From Paenibacillus qinlingensis (lineage in GTDB: Bacteria > Bacillota > Bacilli > Paenibacillales > NBRC-103111): DNA of 64,000 nucleotides. Both the position numbers and the translations under genes were made by a program. Under the pieces are notes generated by a model. It had not been told where the DNA came from, searched no databases, and was given only the letters and a program-made list of their open reading frames with translations. This document shows, in pieces, positions 44,446 to 54,340 of the stretch. Numbering within the stretch: position 1 is the first letter of the stretch; each line of letters opens with the position of its first letter. The DNA lies in the NCBI RefSeq assembly GCF_013204845.1, contig NZ_JABMKY010000007.1, forward strand, positions 248,001-312,000, in the 5' to 3' direction.

Positions 44446-45330
44446 ATGACCAAGCTTACTGTTTTTACACCAACGTATAATCGTGCGTATTGTCTGCCGG
44501 TTTGTTATGAGCACTTGAAAAAGCAAACCTCGAAAGACTTCGTGTGGCTCATCATTGACGATGGCTCTACAGATGATACACAGCAGGTAGTAGCTGGCTG
44601 GATTGCTGAGAACGTCATTCAGATCCGATACCACCATCAGAATAATCAAGGTATGCATGGCGCGCACAATACAGCCTATCAATTAATAGATACAGAACTA
44701 AATGTATGTATTGATTCAGATGACTATATGCCACCGAATGCGGTAGAACACATTCTTACTTTCTGGAAGAAACACGGCAGCGAGCAGGTTAGCGGTATGA
44801 TCGGGCTTGATTCCTTTACAGATGGGCGGATTATCGGCAGTAAATTGCCAGAATCGCTTAAGCGATCGACGCTTTTTGAATTGTATAGTAAGCATGGCGT
44901 GACGGGCGATAAGAAGCTGGTGTATCGAAGCGAGTTAACGCGAGCGTATCCGTATCCTATTTTCGAAAATGAGAAATACGTGGGTCTAGCGTACAAATAT
45001 TATAAATTGGATCAACAGTATGAAATGCTCCTCTTAAACGAAGTTCTTTGTTGCGTTGAATATTTGCCTGATGGGTCCTCGATGAACATGTTGAGGCAGT
45101 ATCTTAAAAATCCAAAGGGCTTCGCCTTTTATCGGAAAGAGCTTATGAAACTCCCCTTAGCAAGTGTAATGTTTAAATTTAAACAATCCATACACTTTGT
45201 ATCCAGCAGCATAATGGCAGGTAATCGCAGATTCATGATGGAAACACCCGCTAAACTCCTCACATTGCTGGCTATCCCTTTTGGCATTTTACTTTATTGG
45301 TATGTAAGCAGGAAAACTAGGATCTCATAA
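44446..45330 (+). CDS. GT2 family glycosyltransferase
   Basis: 294 aa. LTVFTPTYNRAYCLPVCYEHL, IIDDGSTDDT and VCIDSDDYM (DxD equivalent) form the GT-A core; a hydrophobic segment near the C-terminus (LLTLLAIPFGILLYWYV) suggests membrane association. EpsE/EpsH-like position between the GT4 genes and the polymerase. Confidence 0.9.
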   Translation: MTKLTVFTPTYNRAYCLPVCYEHLKKQTSKDFVWLIIDDGSTDDTQQVVAGWIAENVIQIRYHHQNNQGMHGAHNTAYQLIDTELNVCIDSDDYMPPNAVEHILTFWKKHGSEQVSGMIGLDSFTDGRIIGSKLPESLKRSTLFELYSKHGVTGDKKLVYRSELTRAYPYPIFENEKYVGLAYKYYKLDQQYEMLLLNEVLCCVEYLPDGSSMNMLRQYLKNPKGFAFYRKELMKLPLASVMFKFKQSIHFVSSSIMAGNRRFMMETPAKLLTLLAIPFGILLYWYVSRKTRIS

Positions 45331-45349
45331 GATTCGAAAGGAACCTCTC

Positions 45350-46423
45350 ATGGCAATTATTTGGCTTAACTTAGTCGTTGTCTATATTGCATCTTACTTT
45401 TCCAGACACATAGCCAAGCCTGTGCCTACAGGGTATGGCCAGTTATGGATGAAGCCTAATCAATGGCTGACGGCTATTGTGATGGTCACGTTCGCATTGA
45501 TAGCGGGACTTCGTAATAATATCGGCGATACGGTTTTTTATATTCACTCTTATAGGATTAGTAATTTTACTTGGGCAGAAGTCATGGCTGAGAAGGATAT
45601 TGGCTTCGGTATTTTACAAATGATCTTGAAATCAATCACAGATAATCCCCAACCGCTCATTTTTATTACGGCATTAGTAACTAACGTACTTATTGTCTAT
45701 GTCTTGTACAAGTATTCTAAACTTTTTGAATTAAGTGTGTATATTTACATAACATCAGGTCTCTATATCGTTTCGATGAATGGAATTCGGCAATTTTTGG
45801 CTTCGGCTATTGTATTCGCAGCGACTAAATATTTATTCGAAGGAAATTGGAAAAAGTATTTCCTAGTTGTAGTGTTTGCCTCTTTTTTTCATGGAAGTGC
45901 CCTCATCCTGATACCCATTTATTACATTGTCAGAAGAAAGGCTTGGACATCTTCCACCATCGTGCTTCTCGCAGGTTCAGTCATTTTGATAGTTGGGTAC
46001 AGTGTGATTTCGAATGCTATTTTCTCGGCCATTGCAGATACCCATTATAGTGAGTATCAGAATTTCCAAGAAGGCGGCGCCAACATCATCCGGGTAGCCA
46101 TAAGTGCGGTACCCTTGATATTTGCCTTTTTAGGAAGACACAAGCTTAGAGAGATATTTCCATATGGTGATTATGTTGTTAACATGTCGCTATTAAATTT
46201 CGTTGTCATGGCTATCGCAACACAAAATTGGATTTTTGCGCGTTTTACGATCTATTTTGGCTTATACAATGTGATCTTAATGTCATGGGTAATTAGTTTG
46301 TTTGCTAAGAAACAACAGAAATTAGTCTATTACTTGATCATCGGCTTTTACCTTATCTACTTCTATTATGAAAATGTGGTTACCTTGGACATTATTTACA
46401 AAAGTGATTTTCTAAAATTCTAA
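45350..46423 (+). CDS. epsG: EpsG-type polysaccharide polymerase (Wzy)
   Basis: 357 aa with about ten hydrophobic helices. AGLRNNIGDTVFYIHSY, SMNGIRQFLASAIVFAATKYL, FFHGSALILIPIYY and NWIFARFTIYF are the conserved EpsG blocks (R-x3-G-D, N-x-I-R-Q, FH). Joins repeat units outside the membrane. It lies between a GT2 gene and galE. Confidence 0.92.
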   Translation: MAIIWLNLVVVYIASYFSRHIAKPVPTGYGQLWMKPNQWLTAIVMVTFALIAGLRNNIGDTVFYIHSYRISNFTWAEVMAEKDIGFGILQMILKSITDNPQPLIFITALVTNVLIVYVLYKYSKLFELSVYIYITSGLYIVSMNGIRQFLASAIVFAATKYLFEGNWKKYFLVVVFASFFHGSALILIPIYYIVRRKAWTSSTIVLLAGSVILIVGYSVISNAIFSAIADTHYSEYQNFQEGGANIIRVAISAVPLIFAFLGRHKLREIFPYGDYVVNMSLLNFVVMAIATQNWIFARFTIYFGLYNVILMSWVISLFAKKQQKLVYYLIIGFYLIYFYYENVVTLDIIYKSDFLKF

Positions 46424-46446
46424 GTATCTAGTAGGAGGGAATCCGA

Positions 46447-47484
46447 ATGTCGATTCTAGTAACAGGTGGAGCTGGCTATATTGGTAGTCACACGTGTGTG
46501 GAGTTATTGAATGCGGGGTACGAAATCGTGGTTGTTGATAATCTTAGCAATAGCAGTTCGGAATCATTAAGTCGAGTAAAGGAACTCACGGGAAAAGACT
46601 TTGAGTTCTATCCGATTAATTTGTTGCATCGACAGGACTTGGAGAGCGTGTTTAAGCGTCATTCGATAGAAGCCGTGATTCATTTAGCTGGACTGAAGGC
46701 AGTTGGTGAGTCGGTTTCCTTGCCATTACGCTATTACCATAATAATATCTCTGGTTCCATTGTGCTTTACGAGCTTATGCAGGAGCATGGTGTGAAGAAC
46801 ATTGTATTTAGTTCTTCGGCTACTGTGTATGGGATGTCTGAAAGTGTTCCAATTACTGAAGACTCTCCTCTAGGCGCAACGAATGCCTATGGGCGAACAA
46901 AACTGATGATCGAAGAGATGATGAGAGATCTTCATGTATCAGATCCAACTTGGAGTATCGCACTCCTGCGCTATTTTAACCCGATTGGGGCGCATAGCAG
47001 CGGCCGATTAGGTGAAGATCCTAACGGAATCCCGAATAATCTGATGCCCTATATCACGCAAGTAGCCGTAGGTGCGCTGAAGGAACTACAGGTGTATGGC
47101 AATGATTACGCAACACCAGATGGTACAGGAGTAAGGGATTATCTCCATGTGGTAGATCTAGCCCGCGGACACTTGAAAGCACTAGAGAAGGTCATCGCAA
47201 CCACAGGGGTTGAAGCGTACAATCTGGGAACGGGACAAGGATATAGTGTATTGGAAATGGTCAATGCTTTTGAACGTGTAACGGGAAGACACGTTCCCTA
47301 TAAAATAACTTCACGCAGGACTGGCGACATCGGTGTATGTTATTCAGATCCAACCAAAGCAGAACGAGAGTTAGGATGGATTGCCTACAAGGGTATTGAT
47401 GAGATGTGTCTGGATTCGTGGCGTTGGCAAACTTACAATCCACAGGGCTATCTAGCGGCGAATGAAGTGGCAGCAAATCTATGA
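46447..47484 (+). CDS. galE: UDP-glucose 4-epimerase
   Basis: 345 aa. GGAGYIGSHTCVELL NAD motif, SSSATVYG, the YGRTK catalytic Tyr-x3-Lys (NAYGRTKLMIEEM) and VRDYLHVVDLARGH. Supplies UDP-galactose or UDP-GalNAc for the operon. SD taggaggga. Confidence 0.95.
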   Translation: MSILVTGGAGYIGSHTCVELLNAGYEIVVVDNLSNSSSESLSRVKELTGKDFEFYPINLLHRQDLESVFKRHSIEAVIHLAGLKAVGESVSLPLRYYHNNISGSIVLYELMQEHGVKNIVFSSSATVYGMSESVPITEDSPLGATNAYGRTKLMIEEMMRDLHVSDPTWSIALLRYFNPIGAHSSGRLGEDPNGIPNNLMPYITQVAVGALKELQVYGNDYATPDGTGVRDYLHVVDLARGHLKALEKVIATTGVEAYNLGTGQGYSVLEMVNAFERVTGRHVPYKITSRRTGDIGVCYSDPTKAERELGWIAYKGIDEMCLDSWRWQTYNPQGYLAANEVAANL

Positions 47485-47569
47485 ATAAAGCAGATTCAGA
47501 TTACGAACCAAACTACCCATCAATTCTGTCATATCCGCTACATGGGGATGATCTTAAGGAGGAACAGTT

Positions 47570-48541
47570 TTGTCAATCGTTAGTGCATGGAATCTAAAGA
47601 GATTTCAGAGTTGGATGGCTCTGTTGCGCCAAGGCATGGTTGTATCTACGTGGTCAATAAAGGTATTTCGATCAGACCATTTTATATCAACAGAGCCGCA
47701 GTATCAACAATTAACCATTCCTAGTTTACAAGCTTCTGATGTAACTGATGTGCCCGCGGAATTTGTTGCTGATCCATTCATTATCCAGCACGAATCGGAC
47801 TATTTTCTTTTCTTTGAAATTTTGAATAAGGCATCTGGCCAAGGGGAAATTGGCGTTGCCACGAGTGCAGATGGCATGACATGGAAATATGGTCGAGTCG
47901 TGCTGCGTGAGAAATTCCATTTATCTTATCCGCAAGTATTTAAACATAATAACGAATACTTCATGCTGCCTGAAACTGCCGAATCGGATCGGGTAATTTT
48001 ATATAAAGCCAAGAATTTCCCATTTGAATGGGAGGTACATTGCGATCTGTTGAAGGGTAATTACTTGGATCCATCCATTGTGCAATTTAATGGCAAGTGG
48101 TGGATGTTTACAGGAACGGAAGAGGATAATTTTCATGTGTTCTATTCAGATGATTTAGAAGGAACCTGGACCGAACATCCTCAAAGTCCAATTATTTCAA
48201 ATAACGATAAGATTAGTCGGCCAGGAGGAAGACTGATTATTTCGGATGGATGCGTACATCGATATACGCAAGCGGATTATCCACATTATGGGGAGTCAGT
48301 CCGAGTATTTAAAGTAAATAAGTTAACTGAACAGGAATATGTGGAAGAAGAAGTTTCTCTTATTTTAAGCGGCTCGAAGGAAGAGAAAGATTGGCGTAAG
48401 GATGGCATGCATCACATTGACCAACTTCTGTGTAAGGATAATCAATGGCTAATTGCGGTGGATGGCCATACGTTTAAAAATATGAATTATATCCTTTGGA
48501 AGCTGGATCGAATGAAATCAAAGCTTTTTAGTCAAGTTTAA
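47570..48541 (+). CDS. Beta-propeller glycosyl-enzyme-like protein (GINT1 N-terminal-like)
   Basis: 323 aa from TTG 47570 with SD aaggagga. Repeats such as [39 protein letters not shown] (here [23 protein letters not shown]), [18 protein letters not shown] and [15 protein letters not shown] endings are typical of a five-bladed propeller. The family is found in polysaccharide clusters and related to the N-terminal part of plant glucosamine inositolphosphorylceramide transferases. Specific reaction unknown. Confidence 0.72.
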   Translation: MSIVSAWNLKRFQSWMALLRQGMVVSTWSIKVFRSDHFISTEPQYQQLTIPSLQASDVTDVPAEFVADPFIIQHESDYFLFFEILNKASGQGEIGVATSADGMTWKYGRVVLREKFHLSYPQVFKHNNEYFMLPETAESDRVILYKAKNFPFEWEVHCDLLKGNYLDPSIVQFNGKWWMFTGTEEDNFHVFYSDDLEGTWTEHPQSPIISNNDKISRPGGRLIISDGCVHRYTQADYPHYGESVRVFKVNKLTEQEYVEEEVSLILSGSKEEKDWRKDGMHHIDQLLCKDNQWLIAVDGHTFKNMNYILWKLDRMKSKLFSQV

Positions 48542-48557
48542 TAGGAGTAGAACCATT

Positions 48558-49154
48558 ATGAAAAGAGTATTTGATGTGACTGTTGCGATATCATTATTAG
48601 TGCTATTTCTACCAATTATCGGATTCGTTGCCCTTCTAATTAAGCTGAAACTCGGCTCGCCGATCATCTTTAAGCAGCAAAGACCAGGCTTACATGAAAA
48701 GCCAATCAACATCTTAAAGCTGCGAACCATGACGGATGCTAGGGACACAGAGGGGAATCTATTACCGGATGCGGTACGATTGACTCCGTTTGGCAGCTTT
48801 CTTCGAAGATTCAGTCTGGATGAATTGTTACAATTGATCAATGTGATCAAAGGTGATTTAAGTCTAGTTGGGCCAAGGCCATTATTGATGGATTATTTAT
48901 CCCTGTATTCCGAAGAACAGGCGAAGAGACATCTTGTCCGACCCGGCATTACGGGGTGGGCGCAGGTGCACGGCAGAAATGCGATTTCGTGGGAAGAGAA
49001 ATTTAAGCTAGATATTTGGTATGTAGAGAATAGAAGTTTTATGCTGGACCTCAAAATATTGCTGTTAACGGTGGGCAAAGTCTTGAAATCAGAAGGCGTT
49101 AGTCATGGAAACCATGTAACCATGGAGAAATTTTCAGGATCAAATTTGTCATGA
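48558..49154 (+). CDS. epsL: EpsL/PglC-type initiating phosphoglycosyltransferase
   Basis: 198 aa. One membrane segment (about 5-30), [19 protein letters not shown], then [51 protein letters not shown] and [18 protein letters not shown], the monotopic PglC signature with the Asp-Glu pair. Transfers phospho-diNAcBac-type sugar to undecaprenyl phosphate. Confidence 0.93.
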   Translation: MKRVFDVTVAISLLVLFLPIIGFVALLIKLKLGSPIIFKQQRPGLHEKPINILKLRTMTDARDTEGNLLPDAVRLTPFGSFLRRFSLDELLQLINVIKGDLSLVGPRPLLMDYLSLYSEEQAKRHLVRPGITGWAQVHGRNAISWEEKFKLDIWYVENRSFMLDLKILLLTVGKVLKSEGVSHGNHVTMEKFSGSNLS

Positions 49155-49158
49155 AGCG

Positions 49159-49803
49159 ATGTGGACATGTGTGAATATTGTTGTGATTGGCGAGGGTGGT
49201 CATAGCAAGGTTATCAGGGAAATCATTCGATCAAAAAAAGAAAATCAAATTGTAGCAATACTAGATGATAAGTATTCGGAACTCTTTTCCAAAGATGGCC
49301 TGTATCAGGGGCCAATCTCCTCAGCGCATCAATTGCTTGAACTCGGTTTTGAGTTGAAATGGGTGATTGCCATAGGCAATAACGAACGAAGAAAGTCGAT
49401 TTTCACGAAATTAGACCTACCTCATGAGGACTACATAACTATTGTCCACGAGACAGCCGTCATTAGTCCAAGTGCTTCTCTAGGTCATGGCTCCGTCATT
49501 ATGGCGAATACGGTTATTAATGCAGATGCTCATGTTGGTCACCATACCATTATAAATACGGGATCCATCGTTGAGCATGATTGTCAGATTGCGGACTATG
49601 TTCATCTTGCACCTAAGGCAACATTAACAGGTGCTGTTGTGATCCAAGAAGGAAGCATGGTAGGAGCAGGAGCAACAATTATCCCTGGGAAACAGGTTGG
49701 CGAATGGGCTACAGTTGGAGCCGGAGCTACGGTTATCCATGATATTCCCTCCTTTCGAACAGCGGTTGGAACCCCAGCAATACTTATTTCTAAAAAAGAG
49801 TGA
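49159..49803 (+). CDS. epsM: EpsM/PglD-type sugar O/N-acetyltransferase
   Basis: 214 aa (a GTG at 49171 is an alternative start). VVIGEGGHSKVIREII nucleotide-sugar-binding N-terminus, then left-handed beta-helix with the catalytic His region VINADAHVGHHTIINTGSIVEHDCQI, VHLAPKATLTGAV, and AVGTPAILI. Acetylates the 4-amino group made by the EpsN-like enzyme. Confidence 0.92.
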   Translation: MWTCVNIVVIGEGGHSKVIREIIRSKKENQIVAILDDKYSELFSKDGLYQGPISSAHQLLELGFELKWVIAIGNNERRKSIFTKLDLPHEDYITIVHETAVISPSASLGHGSVIMANTVINADAHVGHHTIINTGSIVEHDCQIADYVHLAPKATLTGAVVIQEGSMVGAGATIIPGKQVGEWATVGAGATVIHDIPSFRTAVGTPAILISKKE

Positions 49804-50994
49804 ATGAAAGGTGTGGTTGAATTTATGTTTACCAACACAAAAAGAATCTATCTTTCTCCCCCACATATGAGTGGTAATGAAATGGCGTTTATCCAGGAGG
49901 CTTTTGATACAAATTGGATCGCTCCGCTAGGCCCGCATGTCGATGCCTTCGAGAAAGAGATTGCAAGCCATGTCGGCCTTGTTGATGCGGCAGCAGTTAG
50001 TTCGGGGACAGCAGCCATACACTTAGCCTTGCGACTATTAGATGTTGCTGAAGGAGATACCGTCTTCTGTTCAAGTCTAACGTTTGTTGCTAGCGCTAAT
50101 CCGATTGTTTACTTGGGGGCAACACCTGTATTCATTGATTCAGAGCCAGAAACATGGAACATGTCTCCACAAGCACTAGAACGTGCATTGTATGAAGCAG
50201 CCCGTAATGGAAAATTGCCCAAAGCGATCATCGTTGTTAATCTATATGGTCAAAGTGCCAAAATGGACGAAATCGTGGCTTTGTGTAAATTATTTCATGT
50301 CCCGATTATTGAAGACGCGGCAGAATCTTTGGGATCGACCTATAAAGGAAGAGCAAGCGGTTCATTTGGCAAGTTTGGCGTCTATTCCTTCAATGGGAAT
50401 AAGATTATTTCCACATCAGGCGGAGGCATGTTGGTATCTAATGATGTGGATGGGCTGAATAAAGCACGCTTTCTAGCTACACAAGCACGTGATTATGCCC
50501 TTCATTATCAACATAGTCAAATGGGATACAACTATCGGATGAGTAATATATTAGCGGGGGTCGGCCGTGCTCAGCTTGCGGTTTTGGAAGAAAGAGTGAT
50601 CGCTAGACGGGTTGTATTCGAACGCTATTATCACGAGTTAGCCCATTTGCCAGGCATTCAATTTATGCCGGAGCTACCGAATACGCGATCGAATCGTTGG
50701 TTGACAGCGTTAACAGTCGATGCGAAAGAAGCTGGCGTATCCGTGGAGACATTAATAGAACGCTTAGCGGAAGAGAATATTGAGGCTCGTCTCGTATGGA
50801 AGCCGCTGCATATGCAGCCTCTATTTGAAGGGATTGCCTATTATCCGCATAGTGACAACGATAATGTATCAGAGCGATTATTCCAATCAGGTTTATGCCT
50901 GCCTTCGGGTTCGAGTATGACAGAAGAAGAGCAAGATCGCGTTATTACCTGTATTCAGAAATCCATCCTTAAAGCGAAGAGTATCAGTGCTTAG
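49804..50994 (+). CDS. epsN: EpsN/PglE-type PLP aminotransferase (DegT/DnrJ/EryC1)
   Basis: 396 aa; ATG 49825 is an alternative start. YLSPPHMSGNEMAFIQEAFDTNWIAPLGPHVDAFE start, SSGTAAIHLALRLL, VNLYGQSAKMDEI, IEDAAESLGS and the PLP Lys in FGVYSFNGNKIIST. Adds the 4-amino group to the EpsC product. Last gene of the eps operon, so EpsC, N, M and L cover the whole bacillosamine-type route. Confidence 0.93.
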   Translation: MKGVVEFMFTNTKRIYLSPPHMSGNEMAFIQEAFDTNWIAPLGPHVDAFEKEIASHVGLVDAAAVSSGTAAIHLALRLLDVAEGDTVFCSSLTFVASANPIVYLGATPVFIDSEPETWNMSPQALERALYEAARNGKLPKAIIVVNLYGQSAKMDEIVALCKLFHVPIIEDAAESLGSTYKGRASGSFGKFGVYSFNGNKIISTSGGGMLVSNDVDGLNKARFLATQARDYALHYQHSQMGYNYRMSNILAGVGRAQLAVLEERVIARRVVFERYYHELAHLPGIQFMPELPNTRSNRWLTALTVDAKEAGVSVETLIERLAEENIEARLVWKPLHMQPLFEGIAYYPHSDNDNVSERLFQSGLCLPSGSSMTEEEQDRVITCIQKSILKAKSISA

Positions 50995-51290
50995 CTAGAG
51001 TTGGCCTATGAATTTCGGTCCATTTTTAACCGATGATGAATCATTTTCTGGAATAAAGTTATTTTCATTTGAATGTCTAGACAGTCGCGATAGAGGATAT
51101 AGTTGTAGTCATGCATGAATTTATGGTACCTACGTATCACCTTTCTCCATACGTTTATCCAAAATGAAGTCATGGCATGAATTCCTCCCTTCTGTACAAA
51201 CGTATGAATAAATAGACAAATCTATTCAGTTATTCCTAAATACTGACTTATTGTTCTTTATTAAGAATTTAGATTGGGGAGGTCATGCAA
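50995..51290. other. Intergenic region before glmS
   Basis: About 300 bp with no ORF and no clear terminator. The only recognised element is the SinR-type box at 51253. No glmS ribozyme core was recognised by eye. Confidence 0.55.
51253..51268. promoter_or_regulatory. SinR-type box before glmS
   Basis: GTTCTTTATTAAGAAT, 8 bp before the SD of glmS. Confidence 0.72.
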
Positions 51291-53099
51291 ATGTGCGGAA
51301 TTGTAGGATATATCGGCAGTCAGGATGCGAAGGAAATACTGGTTAAGGGATTAGAAAAGCTAGAATATCGAGGGTATGATTCCTCGGGTATTGCTATTCT
51401 AAATGACAGCGGCCTACATCTGTATAAGGAAAAAGGTCGGATTGCAGCGCTTCGTGAAGTGATTGATCCGGGGCAAGGGGCACAGGTGGGAATTGGTCAC
51501 ACAAGATGGGCGACACATGGCAAACCAAGTAAGCGCAATGCACATCCTCACCAAAGTCACCATGGTAGATTCACGGTCGTACATAATGGTGTAATTGAGA
51601 ATTATCAAGAGTTGAAGGAGCAGTCCCTTGCTCATATTCCATTCTCCAGTGATACGGATACGGAAGTTATTGTCCAGAAGATGGAGCAGCTTGTGGAAAG
51701 TGGATTATCTGTCGAGGATGCTTTTCGGCAGTTACTTCTAGCCATTAAAGGTTCATACGCTGTTGCTGTATTAGATAGTCAGGATACAGAAACCATTTAT
51801 GTTGGTAAAAATAAAAGTCCCTTACTCATCGGGCTTGGCTCCGATTTCCATGTTATTGCAAGCGATGCGATGGCGATGTTGCAGCTTACGAATCAATTCG
51901 TCGAATTGATGGATGAAGAGATGGTTATTCTTCGCCAGCATACCAAGCTCATTAAAAATCTAGATGGTGAAACTGTTCAAAGAAGACCCTTTCAAGTAAA
52001 GCTGGACGCCAGCGATATAGAGAAGGGGGTATACCCGCACTATATGCTCAAGGAGATTGACGAGCAACCCGTGGTTATTCGCAAAGTGATCTCCAAATAT
52101 CAGGATGGCCAAGGGGGGATTGCGATTGATCCGCAGTTGCATGAACGCGTGGCGTTGGCAGATCGCATCTACATAATCGCCTGTGGAACCAGTTATCACG
52201 CTGGATTAGTGGGTAAGCAACTGATTGAGAAGATTGCGAACATCCCAGTTGAAGCACATATTGCCAGCGAGTTTCTGTATAATAGGCCGATATTGTCCGC
52301 GAATCCACTGTTTATCTTTATTTCGCAGAGCGGCGAAACGGCAGATAGTCGAGGCGTATTGGTTACGATTAAACAGATGGGCTATTCGACCGTCACGATA
52401 ACAAACGTACCAGGATCAACGTTATCCCGGGAAGCGGATTATACGTTACTGACGTATGCAGGGCCAGAGATCGCCGTAGCTTCAACGAAAGCTTACACGG
52501 CACAAATTGCTGTACTAGCGTTACTTGCCTTCGATAGCGTAAGAGAGAATAGAGTCGGGCAACATTCGTCCATTAATCCGTTCCATGAGCTGAGTATCGC
52601 CGCGAACGCTATGGAAATTCTTATTCATAAGAAAGAGATGATGGAAGAGGTTGTGTGGCAATATCTCACTTCCTCACGGAATTGCTTTTTTATCGGTCGA
52701 GGAGTAGATTATTATGTTGCATTAGAAGGCGCGTTAAAGCTGAAGGAGATTTCCTACATCCAAGCAGAAGGGTTCGCAGGCGGAGAACTCAAGCATGGCA
52801 CAATTGCTTTAGTTGAGGAGGGGACACCAGCCATTGCTCTCATTACACAGTCACATATTCGTGCGAATGTTCGAAGCAATGTGCAAGAAATCATGGCACG
52901 CGGAGCCCATGTGTGCATGATTACCATGGAAGGATCAGAGGAGGGCGGCGATCAGATTGTGCTGCCTGCCGTACATGAGCTGCTAACTCCGCTAGTTTCT
53001 GTTATTCCGTTACAATTAATCTCTTATTATGCAGCCAAATATCGAGGCTGTGATATTGATAAGCCTAGAAATCTTGCCAAAAGTGTCACTGTGGAGTGA
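51291..53099 (+). CDS. glmS: Glutamine-fructose-6-phosphate aminotransferase
   Basis: 602 aa from ATG 51291, chosen because ggggagg lies 8 nt upstream and MCGIVGYIG exposes the catalytic Cys after Met removal; the ATG at 51285 is too near the SD. N-terminal Ntn glutaminase, then two SIS domains ([36 protein letters not shown]) and the end [11 protein letters not shown]. Makes glucosamine-6-phosphate for UDP-GlcNAc. Under a SinR-type box and next to the eps operon it is probably a second, matrix-dedicated copy. Confidence 0.95.
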   Translation: MCGIVGYIGSQDAKEILVKGLEKLEYRGYDSSGIAILNDSGLHLYKEKGRIAALREVIDPGQGAQVGIGHTRWATHGKPSKRNAHPHQSHHGRFTVVHNGVIENYQELKEQSLAHIPFSSDTDTEVIVQKMEQLVESGLSVEDAFRQLLLAIKGSYAVAVLDSQDTETIYVGKNKSPLLIGLGSDFHVIASDAMAMLQLTNQFVELMDEEMVILRQHTKLIKNLDGETVQRRPFQVKLDASDIEKGVYPHYMLKEIDEQPVVIRKVISKYQDGQGGIAIDPQLHERVALADRIYIIACGTSYHAGLVGKQLIEKIANIPVEAHIASEFLYNRPILSANPLFIFISQSGETADSRGVLVTIKQMGYSTVTITNVPGSTLSREADYTLLTYAGPEIAVASTKAYTAQIAVLALLAFDSVRENRVGQHSSINPFHELSIAANAMEILIHKKEMMEEVVWQYLTSSRNCFFIGRGVDYYVALEGALKLKEISYIQAEGFAGGELKHGTIALVEEGTPAIALITQSHIRANVRSNVQEIMARGAHVCMITMEGSEEGGDQIVLPAVHELLTPLVSVIPLQLISYYAAKYRGCDIDKPRNLAKSVTVE

Positions 53100-53107
53100 T
53101 GATAACG

Positions 53108-53455
53108 ATGATTGGTCACAATATATCGAGCATTCGTAAGCAAAGGGGGTATACCTTGTCCGAGCTCTCGGAACGGACGGGTATTTCCAAGTCGTATTTA
53201 AGCAACATTGAGAGAAATTTGAAACAAAATCCTTCTATTCATGTTATCGAAAAAATTGCTTTGGTTCTCAAGGTTGATCTGAAAATACTTTTGAAAATTG
53301 CTGTAGAAGTGGAAACAAACCAACAGTTAGATCAGGAGTGGATGGATTTTATTGCGGATCTAAAAAAGTCAGGAATCAAAAAAGAACGGATTCATGAGTT
53401 GAAAATATTGATCGAGTTTATGAAATGGCATAATGACAAAATAACGAGTGTATGA
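53108..53455 (+). CDS. SinR-like repressor (first, glmS-linked copy)
   Basis: 115 aa from ATG 53108 (ggag 11 nt upstream; earlier GTG/ATG overlap the glmS stop). XRE helix-turn-helix NISSIRKQRGYTLSELSERTGISKSYLSNIERNLKQNPSI, then a SinI/SinR-type dimerisation segment QQLDQEWMDFIADLKKSGIKKERIHELKILIEFMKW (about 76-110). The DNA-contact helix is nearly that of the paralogue at 53609, so it may bind the same boxes. Co-transcribed with glmS. Confidence 0.85.
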   Translation: MIGHNISSIRKQRGYTLSELSERTGISKSYLSNIERNLKQNPSIHVIEKIALVLKVDLKILLKIAVEVETNQQLDQEWMDFIADLKKSGIKKERIHELKILIEFMKWHNDKITSV

Positions 53456-53490
53456 TGAGATCTTGGATAACTTATGGATGGTAGAAAGTA

Positions 53491-53518
53491 AATACTAGCC
53501 CCTTAGGGGGCTAGTATT
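53491..53518 (+). terminator. Terminator after the glmS-sinR-like operon
   Basis: Perfect 12-bp stem AATACTAGCCCC (53491-53502) / GGGGCTAGTATT (53507-53518) with a 4-nt loop; abuts a SinR-type box. Confidence 0.85.
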
Positions 53519-53568
53519 GTTCTTTATTGGGAACGATATTTGTTCTTTAATAGGAATTCTGTTATACT
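53519..53568 (+). promoter_or_regulatory. sinR promoter with two SinR-type boxes
   Basis: GTTCTTTATTGGGAAC (53519-53534) and GTTCTTTAATAGGAAT (53542-53557). The second overlaps TTGTTC (53540-53545), which is 17 bp from TATACT (53563-53568). Suggests autoregulation. Confidence 0.72.
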
Positions 53569-53608
53569 AATAGGAGCAACTACTACATTTTAAAAGGGAA
53601 GATCTCAT

Positions 53609-53950
53609 ATGATTGGTAAACGCGTACAACAATTAAGGAAAGAGAAGGGCCTGTCCCTCACAGAATTAGCTGAGCGAGCAGGTGTGGCCAAATCGTATAT
53701 TAGCAGCCTAGAGCGAGACATCCAAAAGAATCCTTCTATCCAGTTTCTAGAGAAGATTGCAGCTGTATTAAAGGTGCCTGTCGACCGGCTTATTGATGAT
53801 CAAGAAGAGATAGCTGTAGGTGAGCGAGAGTTGGATGAGGAATGGTATGAAATCATTAAAGAAGCTATGACCTCTGGCGTAGATAAGCAGCAATTTCGGG
53901 AGTTTTTGGATTTCAATAAATGGAGAATGAAACGGCCTAACGATGAATAG
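53609..53950 (+). CDS. sinR: SinR master biofilm repressor
   Basis: 113 aa. HTH domain MIGKRVQQLRKEKGLSLTELAERAGVAKSYISSLERDIQKNPSI followed by the dimerisation domain LDEEWYEIIKEAMTSGVDKQQFREFLDFNKWR, a clear match to Bacillus subtilis SinR (AMTSGVSKKQFREFLDYQKW). Binds GTTCTYT half-sites; twelve such boxes lie in this window. SD aagggaag. A SinI-like gene faces it on the other strand. Confidence 0.92.
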   Translation: MIGKRVQQLRKEKGLSLTELAERAGVAKSYISSLERDIQKNPSIQFLEKIAAVLKVPVDRLIDDQEEIAVGERELDEEWYEIIKEAMTSGVDKQQFREFLDFNKWRMKRPNDE

Positions 53951-53969
53951 CTAGCTTTGCTATGTAAGT

Positions 53970-54149
53970 TTATGGGGACATACAGGGATCATTTTCATTT
54001 GCGTTTTGTGTTAGTTTCATGGGTTGGAAGGGGCTTCTTAAGAATGCGCGGATATCTTCCATGGTAAGTCCCATTTTCCGAGCGCTCATAATTAGATTGA
54101 TCCACTCTGCATCATACTCTTCTATATCCGTTTGTTTTAGCATATTCAC
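53970..54149 (-). CDS. sinI: SinI-like antirepressor
   Basis: 59 aa from GTG 54149, with ggagggg 6 nt upstream (ATG 54143 or TTG 54164 also possible). DIEEYDAEWINLIMSARKMGLTMEDIRAFLRSP matches the two-helix SinI domain that heterodimerises with SinR and frees its operators. The C-terminal 20 residues are a loose tail. Convergent to sinR rather than upstream of it as in Bacillus subtilis. Its promoter carries family-B operators, so it answers to another regulator. Confidence 0.85.
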   Translation of the reverse strand: MNMLKQTDIEEYDAEWINLIMSARKMGLTMEDIRAFLRSPFQPMKLTQNANENDPCMSP

Positions 54150-54178
54150 TACCGACCCCTCCAAAACTTTCTGTGTAA

Positions 54179-54264
54179 GATACGCTTTGTATCGTTATAT
54201 GTATTATCGCATGTTTTTTCTCCGAAATCAATCCCGTTAACATTAAAATTATACAAACTGTATC
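54179..54264 (-). promoter_or_regulatory. sinI promoter flanked by two family-B operators
   Basis: Minus strand: TTGATT (54231-54226), 17-bp spacer, GATAAT (54208-54203). GATAC-GCTTT-GTATC (54179-54193) lies just after the expected start; TATAC-AAACT-GTATC (54250-54264) lies about 55 bp upstream. Confidence 0.75.
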
Positions 54265-54340
54265 ATAGATCGAGAAGGGGATTATGTATTATTTTGTAGG
54301 GGAGATAAGTCTTTGGACCTAGTTAGGAGGCGGATGCAGC

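Noticed and set aside
50995..51290. glmS ribozyme before glmS
   Set aside because: No recognisable ribozyme core by eye, and the SinR-type box lies only 8 bp before the SD, leaving no room for a 150-nt ribozyme downstream of it.
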